Source: Tribonema minus
Taxonomy: Eukaryota; Sar; Xanthophyceae; Tribonematales; Tribonemataceae
DNA length: 64,000 nucleotides
Assembly (NCBI GenBank): GCA_017506865.1
Contig: JAFCMP010000059.1
Location: forward strand, 305,349-369,348
Reading direction: 5' to 3'
In this document: piece after piece, positions 48,901 through 59,153 of the stretch
Layout: every line of letters starts with the position of its first letter
Position numbering within the stretch: position 1 is the stretch's first letter
The notes under the pieces: model-generated
Told to the model about the DNA's origin: nothing
The model's input: the letters and a program-made list of their open reading frames with translations, nothing else
Databases searched by the model: none
Translations under genes and position numbers: made by a program

Positions 48901-51900
48901 CCCTGACCCCACCGCAACTTGGTAGGACAAGGAGCCTACCGAGTGTACTCATGTGCGCAGCAAGTTTACCTATGGAGCCAACTGCAGCACGCCATCTCCG
49001 TAGCACGCCATCTTGCCGTGCATCAAGGCTTCGCTGCGCCTGCATGTTCTGCTCTTTCAACACAACATTTGACGGTGCGGCAGGTCTTTACTTGACATGC
49101 CCTACAGGAAGCGTAGAAGTCATGGAAAACACACAATGAGCTCATCATGGCCAATGTGATGGCAGCGGAGCTTGTTAGGCACCTGGGTTGCTTTTTGCAA
49201 ACGCTAGCTAGTGTAGCACGCATACCTCATGAAACAGGTGAAGTCCGGATCTCAACACGAGTACTTTCTGCTCTTGTCATGACTATTCAGGTGGGGCATG
49301 ACCTCGTGCAGGATGTAAGGGAGCTTCACATGTTCTACCCGCAGGTTGACGTGTTCAATCTCAACATCAGTATGCTCTGGTCTTCCCATGACTTTTCAGG
49401 TGGGGCATGGCCTGGTGCAGGATGTGAGGGAGCTCTACATGTTCTACCCGCAGGTTGCGGCATTTAGGCGCATGAACGGCGTGCTCGAGGCCAACGCCAT
49501 GCACAAGCAACTGGACCCTGAGGTCGTCAACATGCTGTCGCTCAAGAAGCTGGTGCTGCACTATCTCAACTGCAGCCTCAGCAAGGGGCAGCAGATGAGC
49601 AACTGGTGAGGCTCTTCTGTCGACAGTCGTGGCGCTTGTATTGTGTCCTTGCAATGCAACAAGAAGCATACTCTGAAGTATCTGATCTGAAGCGCACCAC
49701 TACATCTGATCTGAAGCACACCACTACACCAAACATGTATTCATTGCTGTGATAAGTTTGACATGACACAGTTCATTACAGCAGGTCACTCGCGTGCCTG
49801 AAAACACCAAAGTGTACACACCGGAATATGAAACCACAGGCAAGCCCCCCCCCTCCCCCCCAACACCCAGCTCAGGGCATGGAACAAGTGCTCTCCAGGG
49901 TCTGAGACGAGGATCGCACGTCTACTTGGTTCAACTTATCTGGTAAATGCAGTGCGACAGACAGCAGCAAAGTCAGGGGCAAGGCGCATCGCTCGCTCAC
50001 TCACTCGCGTGATTCTCTTTTTTGCAAGATTTATCAGAACACTCCGTGAAGTTGTACCCGCAAATGCAGCGAGATGTATTGGGCGCAGTTTCCTCTGTGG
50101 GCAAAAGTCGTGCGTCTAGGCGTGGCAGCCCCATTCAATCATATGGCCAGAGGGCGCTCATCATCAGCATTTACCTCAGTGTATGTTTAGGTCACCACGA
50201 TGTCACGATTATTCAGCCACCTTGTGCAGTCTCAGAACAACACTGTGTCAAATGTGCACACCTTAGACGACATGATGCTTTCACGACATGGTCGGTACAA
50301 TATGTCGCGACGGTGCCGCCAGAAATCATGTCGCGACACAGTCGCGCACCGTCTGCCCAGATCATGTCGTCTAGACGACGGTGTTGACGCACCGTTCATT
50401 GATTTCATGGCGTCCATTCACGACACCGTTGCGCAAGGTTGGCGCTCTTCATGTTGTGTCATGTCGTGTATGTCGTGGCATGTCGTGTGTGCACATCAAG
50501 TGCACACAGCATTGATTCCGCGGTGGCTTGCCGCAATCAGAGCGTATTCGCAATAGCGGACGAAACTTCCTCAGGCTCTGAGTGATCGTGATGATCCACG
50601 TCAAGCTCAGTGCTTAGGGATAATATAATCTTATCCCCAAGCTCAGTGCATTTATCAGTTATCCCGAAAGGGCCTCCTTGCGTGAGGTAAGAGGTAGGAC
50701 GCCTGGGAGCTGGTGCTGATGTTGGTGATGCAGCGATACGCCCCAGAGGTGCTCTGCAGTGAATCCAAGGCCCAATTAACTAGAGCGTCGGTGGTTCAAA
50801 TCCATTTCAGCCGCTGTTGGAAGGTGCACCAACAGCATTGAGAACGTGAGATTACATCAGAGAGTAGGCAGCACTACGTAATGTGAGATTGATGTAGCAT
50901 GACACTACTTTCGCAACAGTCGTAGCAGCGCAATAGCTGCAACAAACCGGCCTCTATCACACTTCAACTACTAGCTTCAACTATGTCGTTGAGTGTCGCT
51001 GCTGTCACGACATGGTTGCGTGCTCCTGGCAGAACCTATGTCGTCTAGACGACCATGTCGCGACATGCCTGTCAAAGTTGATGTCGTTCTAGACGACATA
51101 TGTCGCTTGCCACTGCTAAAACCCTGTCGTCTGGACGACCATGTCACGACATACCCTCAAAGGATCATGTTGTCTAGACGACTATGTCGCGACATGATGT
51201 CGTCTAAGGTGTGCAAATGTGCGTGACCAAGGGATGCTGAGGAGGCAGAACTCATGTCTGGAGCATGTGCCCTGCAAACTCACCACATTTCTAAAAATGT
51301 GTACTGAACGGCTGATCAATGTTTCCTAGCGACAATTTTAGCAATAGTAGTGTCCTCAGTTGTGCACTACAAATTCTGGTGTTGTTCTTTTGGTGCCAGG
51401 GCAAATCGACCGCTCAGCTCAAGCCAGATACACTATGCAGCATGCGACGCGCTTGTGCTGCTGCGGTTACACGACAGCATGGTGCTGGAGGTGAGCTCCA
51501 GCAACAGCACACTCTGAGAGCGCCATGCCTTTTCAATATCTGCCTAAGTTGTACTCTGAAGTATCAACTACAACTGCACGCCTGCCGCATTCTGTGTAAT
51601 CATGCACTGCTACGCCACGTGCAGACAGCAGCACATTTCGAACTACCACAAAGCTTCAACAGACAAGTGAAGTTGTACCGATTAGTCGTGCTGATGATTT
51701 TATTGCATGTGCCTTGCCAACATAGATTTTAAAAAGTTTCTGCTTCCACCTTTGCGCTCCAGTAACCTGCGCATATCGGTGTGCGCTAGCTCAGCAGGTC
51801 TGAGCAATCTCACACACGTCATTTGTAGCCGCAAATGCCTACTTGTAGCCAGGGTGATCAACCACGTATCGGCACCTAGTGCTTTCCAAAGCCAGGCCAC

Positions 51901-54900
51901 AGCCTGCTACTAAAAATTCAGGTTTCACTGTCTTGACGTGGACTTGTGGTCAGCGTAAAGCCCTTTGGGGAGCAAGTGATCCAAGGACCCACGGGACCTG
52001 AAGCCAGACCTGCAGCCTGAGTAGGGCCTGGTAGCGCGAACCATTACATGACCTGGTAGAGTTGTTGGTTTGACTAGAGGAAGGGCCTACGTGGCGAGTA
52101 TTATGGTTTCTGCCCTTTGGCGAACATTGCGACGATTCATGATGCTGACATACTGCAACTCTTCTCCAGCAACCAAAGGCAGAGTTTAACCCAGTGCATG
52201 CTAGTTGTATCCATTGTACTAGTGGCACTACTACTGTGCGGCACCGCTTGCATGTGACGCAGCGCATACGTGCGTGATGGAGTTCTCAGCGCGCACTGAG
52301 GTCACCAATGACTCTCTCTAGCGCTGTCAATCAATGTGTATGTTCATGGATGGCGGCGCAAGATGTGCGCAATGCATATGAATCAATGATATGATGAAGA
52401 GAGCACACCGCGCTTGCCATGCGTGAACTGTGGAGTGCAACACTTGCAGGCATGCACCATATGCCCTTGATTGCATGGATTCCTTGCAGCCTGTTGACAC
52501 AGCAGTTACTCCCTGTCCTTCATCTTTTCTGCAGATTTTCGAAGAGTGTCCTGACTTCAACATCGATGACTTGCTTCAAGACATTGACGGCCCCAACCCT
52601 AATGCCGTCGAATGTTGGCAGTGTGGGCTCATATTGGCCAGCGCCAAAGCATTTAAAAAGGTGCGTTGTCACCATGCGTTTCTTAAATGCACCTCAGGGC
52701 AAATCCTGCTGGAATTGTACTTGACGTTCCCTTTGTCACACCTGTTAGAGTGGTGTGCTGCCGCATGTTCGCAGAGGCGTTCGGACTTGCCGTGGTTGTG
52801 TGCGTATTTGCACAGATGAAACGATCTGTTTTGCACACACAACACATCTGTGAAACCATTTGCAATTAGTGGAGCTTGTCACAGCAACGGCCTCCCTTAC
52901 TTTTTCCATGTCAGTACTATCATCTATATTACCTAGAGATGTGCGCAGCGTATATCGTATATATAACGTATAGATATGTATAGCGTATATATAACGTTAT
53001 AATGCGAAAAGCCTATACGCTCTATACGTTTCGCTAAAACGTCATTATTTCGGCTTTTCAGGGTTCTGTTGACCTGCCACATCATCGGAAGGCCACTCTA
53101 TGACCTCTGACATCGCGTCTCTTGGCCACGTCGCAAAGGTTACCGGCTGTAGCTGCTGCTGTTGCTGCTGCAGCAGTGTGCTCTGTGCTAGCTAGAGAAA
53201 TGACGGACTCGGATGAGGATATGGTGGAGGTAGCGCCTGCTGCCCCTGCTGGGGCAAGGGTCATGCAGAAATACATGGGGAAGGAGTACGAACTCAGTCA
53301 GCTTTATGCCATGCTGCGCTCTACGCAGCGCAAGGTCGGTGCTGCCCAATGGTGGTCGAGATTTAAGATTGTCCAGGGTGAGCACGCCGTGCTCTTGGAG
53401 TGCCTACTATGCGGTGACAATCTCTCAGCGTCCAACCCTTCAGCGCGCGCCACCACCCACTTCAAACCAGGAGTCTGCGGCGGATTTGCTCTCAAAGCTC
53501 CAGCGATGCTTACTGATGGTGCTGCTGATGTGGAGGAGCTGGAGGAGGGGGGCAGCAGCATCAGCAAGCGCCCTGCGTCAGGCATTGCGGGGTACAGGAT
53601 CACGGCAGAGCAGGAGAAACGCGCTACTCAGAGCCTGGCGCGTTTCTTCTTCAAGAGCAGCGTCGCGCTTCAGCTCATCGAGCAGCCTGACCTTGTTGAC
53701 GCCTTCGCCACCCTTGGCGTCACCCTGCCCGGCCGCAAAGCGCTATCGACAACTCACCTCGACAGAGAGCATGCCCGCGTCAGCTAGCGGCAGTGCAGGC
53801 GCTTCCTACAGTACAGCTCGCAACGGACGGCTGGAAGCGCCGTTACGCAGGAGGCGGGATCCCTCTGATCAACGTCATGGCCCTCCATCCACAAGGCGGC
53901 TCATCTTTCATCAAAGTTGCTACAGCAGCTGGGGTCGTCAAGGACCTCGCCTTGGATCGCCTGGAGCACCTGGCGTGGGCGAAGGAGGTGGCGGGCGGCC
54001 AGGAGGGATGGGAGCAGCGCATCTCGGGGATGGTGATGGACAATACCAAGGCCAACCGAGCAGCGCTGGACTCCATCAAGGCGCTGCATCGGATGCCGGA
54101 GTGGCTGCTGCTCGGCTGCCAGGCGCACGCGCTTGCTCTGCTTATCAAAGACCTCGCCAACGCGGACAAGTCACCTGGACAGCCAAAGTGTACAGCACCG
54201 TACTCATGATGTCCAACGTGATCAACGGCAATGAGAAGGTGCGCACGGCGCTGCGCGCAAAGCAGCTGGCGACGCCGCCCTGCAAAGCTATGGCGATCTC
54301 AACCCACTGCCCCACCCGCTTCGCCATCCTGCACTTCATCGGCCGTGACCTGATCGCGTCGAAGGCCGCCATCCAGAGCCTAGTGCTCGACGATGTTGCC
54401 TGGGCCGCCGCGACGACAGACTGCACGCACGCGGCTGAGTTCAAAGCGGCTGCGATTGGCATCAGCGGGCGCGGGCGTGGCGCCTTCAACTTCTACGCAG
54501 ATCTGGAGCAGCTCAGCAAGCTCGTGCAGCCCGTGAGCGATGCCATCCATCAACTGGAGACGGACGCGCCGCGGCTGAGCCAAATGCTGCCGATCTGGCG
54601 GCAGCTGCTGGAGCATGCGGAGCTCTTCGATGCGCAGGGCGGAGGCGGCGCTGCTGTCGCAGCAGCTGGCCGCGCTGCTGCCGGCGGCGGCGCCGCCGCT
54701 GGCGGCGCTTCGGCGGCGCGCGCCGTGCTGCCGTTGTTCAAGGACCGTTTCACGAAGCACTACGACAAGGCGTGGGCAGCGGCGTATATCGCCGACCCCA
54801 TCCATGCTACACGGGTGGAGACTACGGGGGAGTGGTTCCTGCCGTTCACGCAGCTTTTGGAGGAGCAACTGGCGGGCGCGATCGAGTGCTTCAAGGAGCT

Positions 54901-57900
54901 GGCAGGGGAGGATGCTGATGGGGTGGAGGAGGAGCTAGGAGAGCTGGAATTAGGTGCACTGCCTGTTGCCATGTCACGCTTTTTGCCTGCGCTTACGACG
55001 CGTACAGAGGTAGAGGGCAAAGTCGTGCTTGCTTCCAACAGTAAGCGTCAGAACTGGTGGGCCATGAGAGGTGCCCTGTCGTTTCCTCACTTGGCCAAGG
55101 TGGCGGTCAAGCTGTTGTCGTTTCATGTGACCAGTTGTGCCACTGAGCGCAACTGGTCTTTGTGGGGGAATATTTTTGTCAAGGGCCGCAACAGACTTGC
55201 ACTACAGCGCGCTGAGAAGCTGGTAATGATCAGGGGGAATGCAAAGAACATTGAGCACCGCAGGTCAGAGGAGGAGGTCGTGCTGTCTCTGCTGGCTGAG
55301 AAGTAGAGTGCTCATGTAGGTTGAGAACACACAGATGCCACGTGGCAGGCCTGCATTTGTAATCACTACAGCGTTTTTGCTTTGATCTGGATCTCGCTTC
55401 TGGTGCCTGTTCTGCAACGCCTGCGATTGATGCTACAATGCATAAAGAAAAATTAATTGAAACGGAGTTGAAGTTCATGTTTTGCCATTAAATATACGTT
55501 TGTATACGTGGTATAACATTATAAGGGGTTATAATATACGTTATACGTAGGGATGTGCACGAGCGTATAATTTCAAAAACTACGTAGGGATGTGCACGAG
55601 CGTATAATTTCAAAAACTACGTATAACGTATATTATAACCCCTTATAATGTTATACCACGTATACAAACGTATATTTAATGGCAAAACATGAACTTCTAC
55701 TCTGTTTCAATTAATTTTTCTTTATGCATTGTAGCATCAATCGCAGGCGTTGCAGAACAGGCACCAGAAGCGAGATCCAGATCAAAGCAAAAACGCTGTA
55801 GTGATTACAAATGCAGGCCTGCCACGTGGCATCTGTGTGTTCTCAACCTACATGAGCACTCTACTTCTCAGCCAGCAGAGACAGCACGACCTCCTCCTCT
55901 GACCTGCGGTGCTCAATGTTCTTTGCATTCCCCCTGATCATTACCAGCTTCTCAGCGCGCTGTAGTGCAAGTCTGTTGCGGCCCTTGACAAAAATATTCC
56001 CCCACAAAGACCAGTTGCGCTCAGTGGCACAACTGGTCACATGAAACGACAACAGCTTGACCGCCACCTTGGCCAAGTGAGGAAACGACAGGGCACCTCT
56101 CATGGCCCACCAGTTCTGACGCTTACTGTTGGAAGCAAGCACGACTTTGCCCTCTACCTCTGTACGCGTCGTAAGCGCAGGCAAAAAGCGTGACATGGCA
56201 ACAGGCAGTGCACCTAATTCCAGCTCTCCTAGCTCCTCCTCCACCCCATCAGCATCCTCCCCTGCCAGCTCCTTGAAGCACTCGATCGCGCCCGCCAGTT
56301 GCTCCTCCAAAAGCTGCGTGAACGGCAGGAACCACTCCCCCGTAGTCTCCACCCGTGTAGCATGGATGGGGTCGGCGATATACGCCGCTGCCCACGCCTT
56401 GTCGTAGTGCTTCGTGAAACGGTCCTTGAACAACGGCAGCACGGCGCGCGCCGCCGAAGCGCCGCCAGCGGCGGCGCCGCCGCCGGCAGCAGCGCGGCCA
56501 GCTGCTGCGACAGCAGCGCCGCCTCCGCCCTGCGCATCGAAGAGCTCCGCATGCTCCAGCAGCTGCCGCCAGATCGGCAGCATTTGGCTCAGCCGCGGCG
56601 CGTCCGTCTCCAGTTGATGGATGGCATCGCTCACGGGCTGCACGAGCTTGCTGAGCTGCTCCAGATCTGCGTAGAAGTTGAAGGCGCCACGCCCGCGCCC
56701 GCTGATGCCAATCGCAGCCGCTTTGAACTCAGCCGCGTGCGTGCAGTCTGTCGTCGCGGCGGCCCAGGCAACATCGTCGAGCACTAGGCTCTGGATGGCG
56801 GCCTTCGACGCGATCAGGTCACGGCCGATGAAGTGCAGGATGGCGAAGCGGGTGGGGCAGTGGGTTGAGATCGCCATAGCTTTGCAGGGCGGCGTCGCCA
56901 GCTGCTTTGCGCGCAGCGCCGTGCGCACCTTCTCATTGCCGTTGATCACGTTGGACATCATGAGTACGGTGCTGTACACTTTGGCTGTCCAGGTGACTTG
57001 TCCGCGTTGGCGAGGTCTTTGATAAGCAGAGCAAGCGCGTGCGCCTGGCAGCCGAGCAGCAGCCACTCCGGCATCCGATGCAGCGCCTTGATGGAGTCCA
57101 GCGCTGCTCGGTTGGCCTTGGTATTGTCCATCACCATCCCCGAGATGCGCTGCTCCCATCCCTCCTGGCCGCCCGCCACCTCCTTCGCCCACGCCAGGTG
57201 CTCCAGGCGATCCAAGGCGAGGTCCTTGACGACCCCAGCTGCTGTAGCAACTTTGATGAAAGATGAGCCGCCTTGTGGATGGAGGGCCATGACGTTGATC
57301 AGAGGGATCCCACCTCCTGCGTAACGGCGCTTCCAGCCGTCCGTTGCGAGCTGTACTGTAGGAAGCGCCTGCACTGCCGCTAGCACGCTCTCGCTGACGC
57401 GGGCATGCTCTCTGTCGAGGTGAGTTGTCGATAGCGCTTTGCGGCCAGGCAGGGTGACGCCAAGGGTGGCGAAGGCGTCAACAAGGTCAGGCTGCTCGAT
57501 GAGCTGAAGCGCGACGCTGCGCTTGCAGAAGAAACGCGCCAGGCTCTGAGTAGCGCGTTTCTCCTGCTCTGCCGTGATCCTGTACCCCGCAATGCCTGAA
57601 GCAGGGCGCTTGCTGATGCTGCTGCCCCCTCCTCCAGCTCCTCCACATCAGCAGCACCATCAGTAGGCGCTGCTGGAGCTTTGGGAGCAAATCCGCCGCA
57701 GACTCCTGGTTTGAAGTGGGTGGTGGCGCGCGCTGAAGGGTTGGACGCTGAGAGATTGTCACCGCACAGTAGGCACTCCAAGAGCACGGCGTGCTCACCC
57801 TGGACAATCTTAAATCTCGACCACCATTGGGCAGCACCGACCTTGCGCTGCGTAGAGCGCAGCATGGCATAAAGCTGACTGAGTTCGTACTCCTTCCCCA

Positions 57901-59153
57901 TGTATTTCTGCATGACCCTTGCCCCAGCAGGGGCAGCAGGCGCTACCTCCACCATATCCTCATCCGAGTCCGTCATTTCTCTAGCTAGCACAGAGCACAC
58001 TGCTGCAGCAGCAACAGCAGCAGCTACAGCCGGAAACCTTTGCGACGTGGCCAAGAGACGCGATGTCAGAGGTCATAGAGTGGCCTTCCGATGATGTGGC
58101 AGGTCAACAGAACCCTGAAAAGCCGAAATAATGACGTTTTAGCGAAACGTATAGAGCGTATAGGCTTTTCGCATTATAACGTTTTATATACGCTATACAT
58201 ATCTATACGATATATATACGATATACGCTGCGCACATCCCTAGTTATACGTAGTATAATTTTTGAAATTATACGCTCGTGCACATCCCTAATATTACCAA
58301 AAAGATCCAACGTTGGGCAGTAGAGAGTAAGTACCCTACGACATCAGTGTGTGCTGTTGAAATGGGCAGCTCAACACAAGCTATGATATTGTACAGTATC
58401 CACCTGTACAGTTCAGCTCAACACCGACCAGCCTCTTCTGACGACACATCCGTGTCAAGGCTCATGTTGTAAATAGCTTGGCATACATGCATCATATGCA
58501 AAATAAGTCTGAGATTCGATTCAAATAAGCACTTGTGCCCTTTGTTGGCGGTCACAGGGCGCTGCCTGTTTTGTCCTCCAATCAGCATGGATCCGCAGTG
58601 CTCACGCACGTACCACACCGATATTGCCAACATTATGATGCATACACGCGCTGCGCTGCCTTGCAATGCGCTTGAACGTTGGTGCACAGATTCTATGTAA
58701 TGCAGTACCCTCAGTGACGGTATAGACGCCAGTCTCAGCTTGGTTTCTCATAGGCGGTGACAGCGCAGCATCTCACAGTCACAGTAGCATCCGCAGTGTC
58801 ACACTGTATACAGTGGGTGAAATAATATGTTCCACACCTGTATCCTGCGTTCCTCTGCCATCAACTTAACACATTCCTGATCTGGTCACTTGTCGCAGCA
58901 CCGGGCCATGCCCTGCACCCCTGCAGCTGTTCAGCAGGCAGCCCGTACAGCTATGCCATACGCCCACTCAAGATCGCCGATGCCTGCAGCATCGGCAGCG
59001 CGGTGGGCATCACGAGTATCTGCAGTGGCAGCACCAATGCCCACAGCCGGCTCGCCGTACACTTCGGCAAAACGCAAGCCAGATTATACTGCATCAGCAG
59101 CCGCAGCAACAGCACCTGCATCATATTCAGCCAAGCGCACGAGGCACTTTTGA
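45934..59153 (+). CDS. mut-7/EXD3-like DEDDy 3'-5' exonuclease, seven exons
   Basis: The predicted enzyme removes nucleotides from 3' ends using two metal ions. I placed exons at 45934-46125, 47766-47903, 48408-48536, 49400-49605, 51400-51490, 52535-52660 and 58899-59153, all GT-AG with matching phases, giving 378 residues. Residues 1-64 are Gln/His-rich and probably disordered. The exonuclease domain (about 65-252) shows IALDTET (Asp90, Glu92), GHGLVQDVREL (Asp161), SLKKL and NRPLSSSQIHYAACDA (Tyr234, Asp238), the full DEDDy set. Exon 6 encodes an acidic segment with CWQCG. Exon 7 is Ala/Pro-rich and ends SAKRTRHF, possibly a nuclear signal. The domain is secure. Joining exons 6 and 7 is less certain because the 6.2-kb intron between them holds a nested transposon. 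The order and motifs fit mut-7-type proteins better than WRN; the substrate (RNA or DNA) is inferred. Confidence 0.85.
46497..47033. mobile_element. 0.54-kb inverted-repeat (MITE-like) element in exonuclease intron 1
   Basis: The left end CGTAGATCACGGGTATAAAA and the reverse complement of the right end, CGTAGATCACGGGGTATTAA, match over about 28 bases with small indels. Inside are at least six degenerate copies of GTATAAGACCCCCC in one orientation (near 46528, 46553, 46616, 46640, 46937 and 46955). TAATA lies just outside both ends (46491-46495 and 47035-47039) and may be the target duplication, offset by one base. The family is not recognised, and there is no coding capacity. Confidence 0.75.
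49276..49457 (+). repeat. Tandem duplication of an exon start in the exonuclease gene
   Basis: Two copies about 73 bp long with a 109-bp period (49276-49348 and 49385-49457) each contain an acceptor TTCAG or TCAG, then GTGGGGCATG and the motif II region of the exonuclease. The upstream copy reads VGHDLVQDVRELHMFYPQ and the used copy VGHGLVQDVRELYMFYPQ, both open and in phase 0. The upstream copy has a possible donor (CAG/GTTGAC at 49344), so it could be an alternative exon encoding a second catalytic Asp motif. It may equally be a dead duplicate. Confidence 0.8.
50250..51220. repeat. Array of paired 14-bp palindromes bounded by inverted repeats (foldback-like element) in exonuclease intron 4
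   Basis: Outer inverted repeats of about 27 bp (core CACCTTAGACGACAT) lie at 50250-50277 and 51193-51220. Inside, two perfect palindromes recur side by side: GTCGTCTAGACGAC (50366-50379 and 51040-51053, with variants at 51083, 51126 and 51169) and CATGTCGCGACATG (51054-51067, with variants at 50327, 51140 and 51183). The pairing is tightest at 51040-51196. No coding capacity and no known family. It may be a foldback transposon with repeated transposase sites or some other multi-site binding array. Confidence 0.75.
53122..55306 (+). pseudogene. hAT transposase of element 1, frameshifted
   Basis: The coding parts run over three frames. 53122-53787 carries the BED-type zinc finger (WWSRF, then CLLC, then TTHFKPGVC). 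53793-54209 carries the RNase H-like DGW (near 53826) and GCQAHALALLIKDL. From about 54165 to the stop at 55306 lie the rest of the catalytic core and the C-terminal dimerisation region (SCATERNWSLWG, RNRLALQRAEKLV). Compared with element 2 there is a 10-base deletion near 53786 that causes a stop. A further one-base frame change near 54170 is shared with element 2. The copy is inactive as read. Confidence 0.9.
55548..55621. repeat. 37-bp tandem duplication of the transposon end
   Basis: The terminal 37 bases of element 2, starting TAGGGATGTGCACGAGCG, occur twice head to tail (55548-55584 and 55585-55621). The target duplication flanks the outer copy, so the outer one served as, or was created as, the transposon end. 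Confidence 0.92.
55861..58054 (-). pseudogene. hAT transposase of element 2, frameshifted
   Basis: This is the same protein as element 1's transposase, read from 58054 down to the stop at 55861: BED-type finger, DGW, GCQAHALAL and SCATERNWSLW. It lacks the 10-base deletion of element 1 but has one G fewer in a G-run near 57633, so the frame is lost about 140 codons after the start. The later frame change near 56998 is shared with element 1. Because both copies share it, that change may be an intron boundary, a programmed shift or an ancestral defect. Confidence 0.9.

Larger units (their letters stand above)
55540..58250 (-). mobile_element. Inner hAT transposon (element 2), inverted, flanked by GTTATACG
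   Basis: Element 2 spans 55548-58242 in reverse orientation. The perfect 8-bp direct repeat GTTATACG (55540-55547 and 58243-58250) is the duplicated target inside element 1's 3' end. Its ends are TAGGGATGTGCACGAGCG at 55548 and, in reverse complement, TAGGGATGTGCGCAGCG at 58242. It is nearly identical to element 1, so the two transposase regions form an inverted repeat with arms longer than 2.2 kb. Confidence 0.95.
52926..58298 (+). mobile_element. Outer hAT transposon (element 1), flanked by ATATTACC, interrupted by element 2
   Basis: Element 1 begins TAGAGATGTGCGCAGCG at 52934 and ends at 58290, where the reverse complement reads TAGGGATGTGCACGAGCG. The perfect 8-bp direct repeat ATATTACC flanks it (52926-52933 and 58291-58298). 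Its own DNA is 52934-55547 plus 58251-58290; the rest is a second copy inserted into its 3' subterminal region. Both ends are rich in TATA/CGTATA words. It lies in the last intron of the exonuclease gene. Confidence 0.95.

Noticed and set aside
50700..50830. Possible tRNA gene around GGTTCAAATCC at 50803
   Set aside because: Only the B-box-like word is present. No A box at the right distance, no pairing acceptor stem and no anticodon arm could be found.
53306..54160. Long continuous plus frame upstream of the true transposase C-terminus
   Set aside because: The first roughly 290 codons are an out-of-frame, Ser/Arg-rich read-through of the BED-finger and DGW regions. Only the part after about 54165 is genuine.
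55548..55621. Reading the 37-bp direct repeat as a CRISPR or iteron array
   Set aside because: There are only two units without spacers, and they are fully explained as a doubled hAT terminal repeat.
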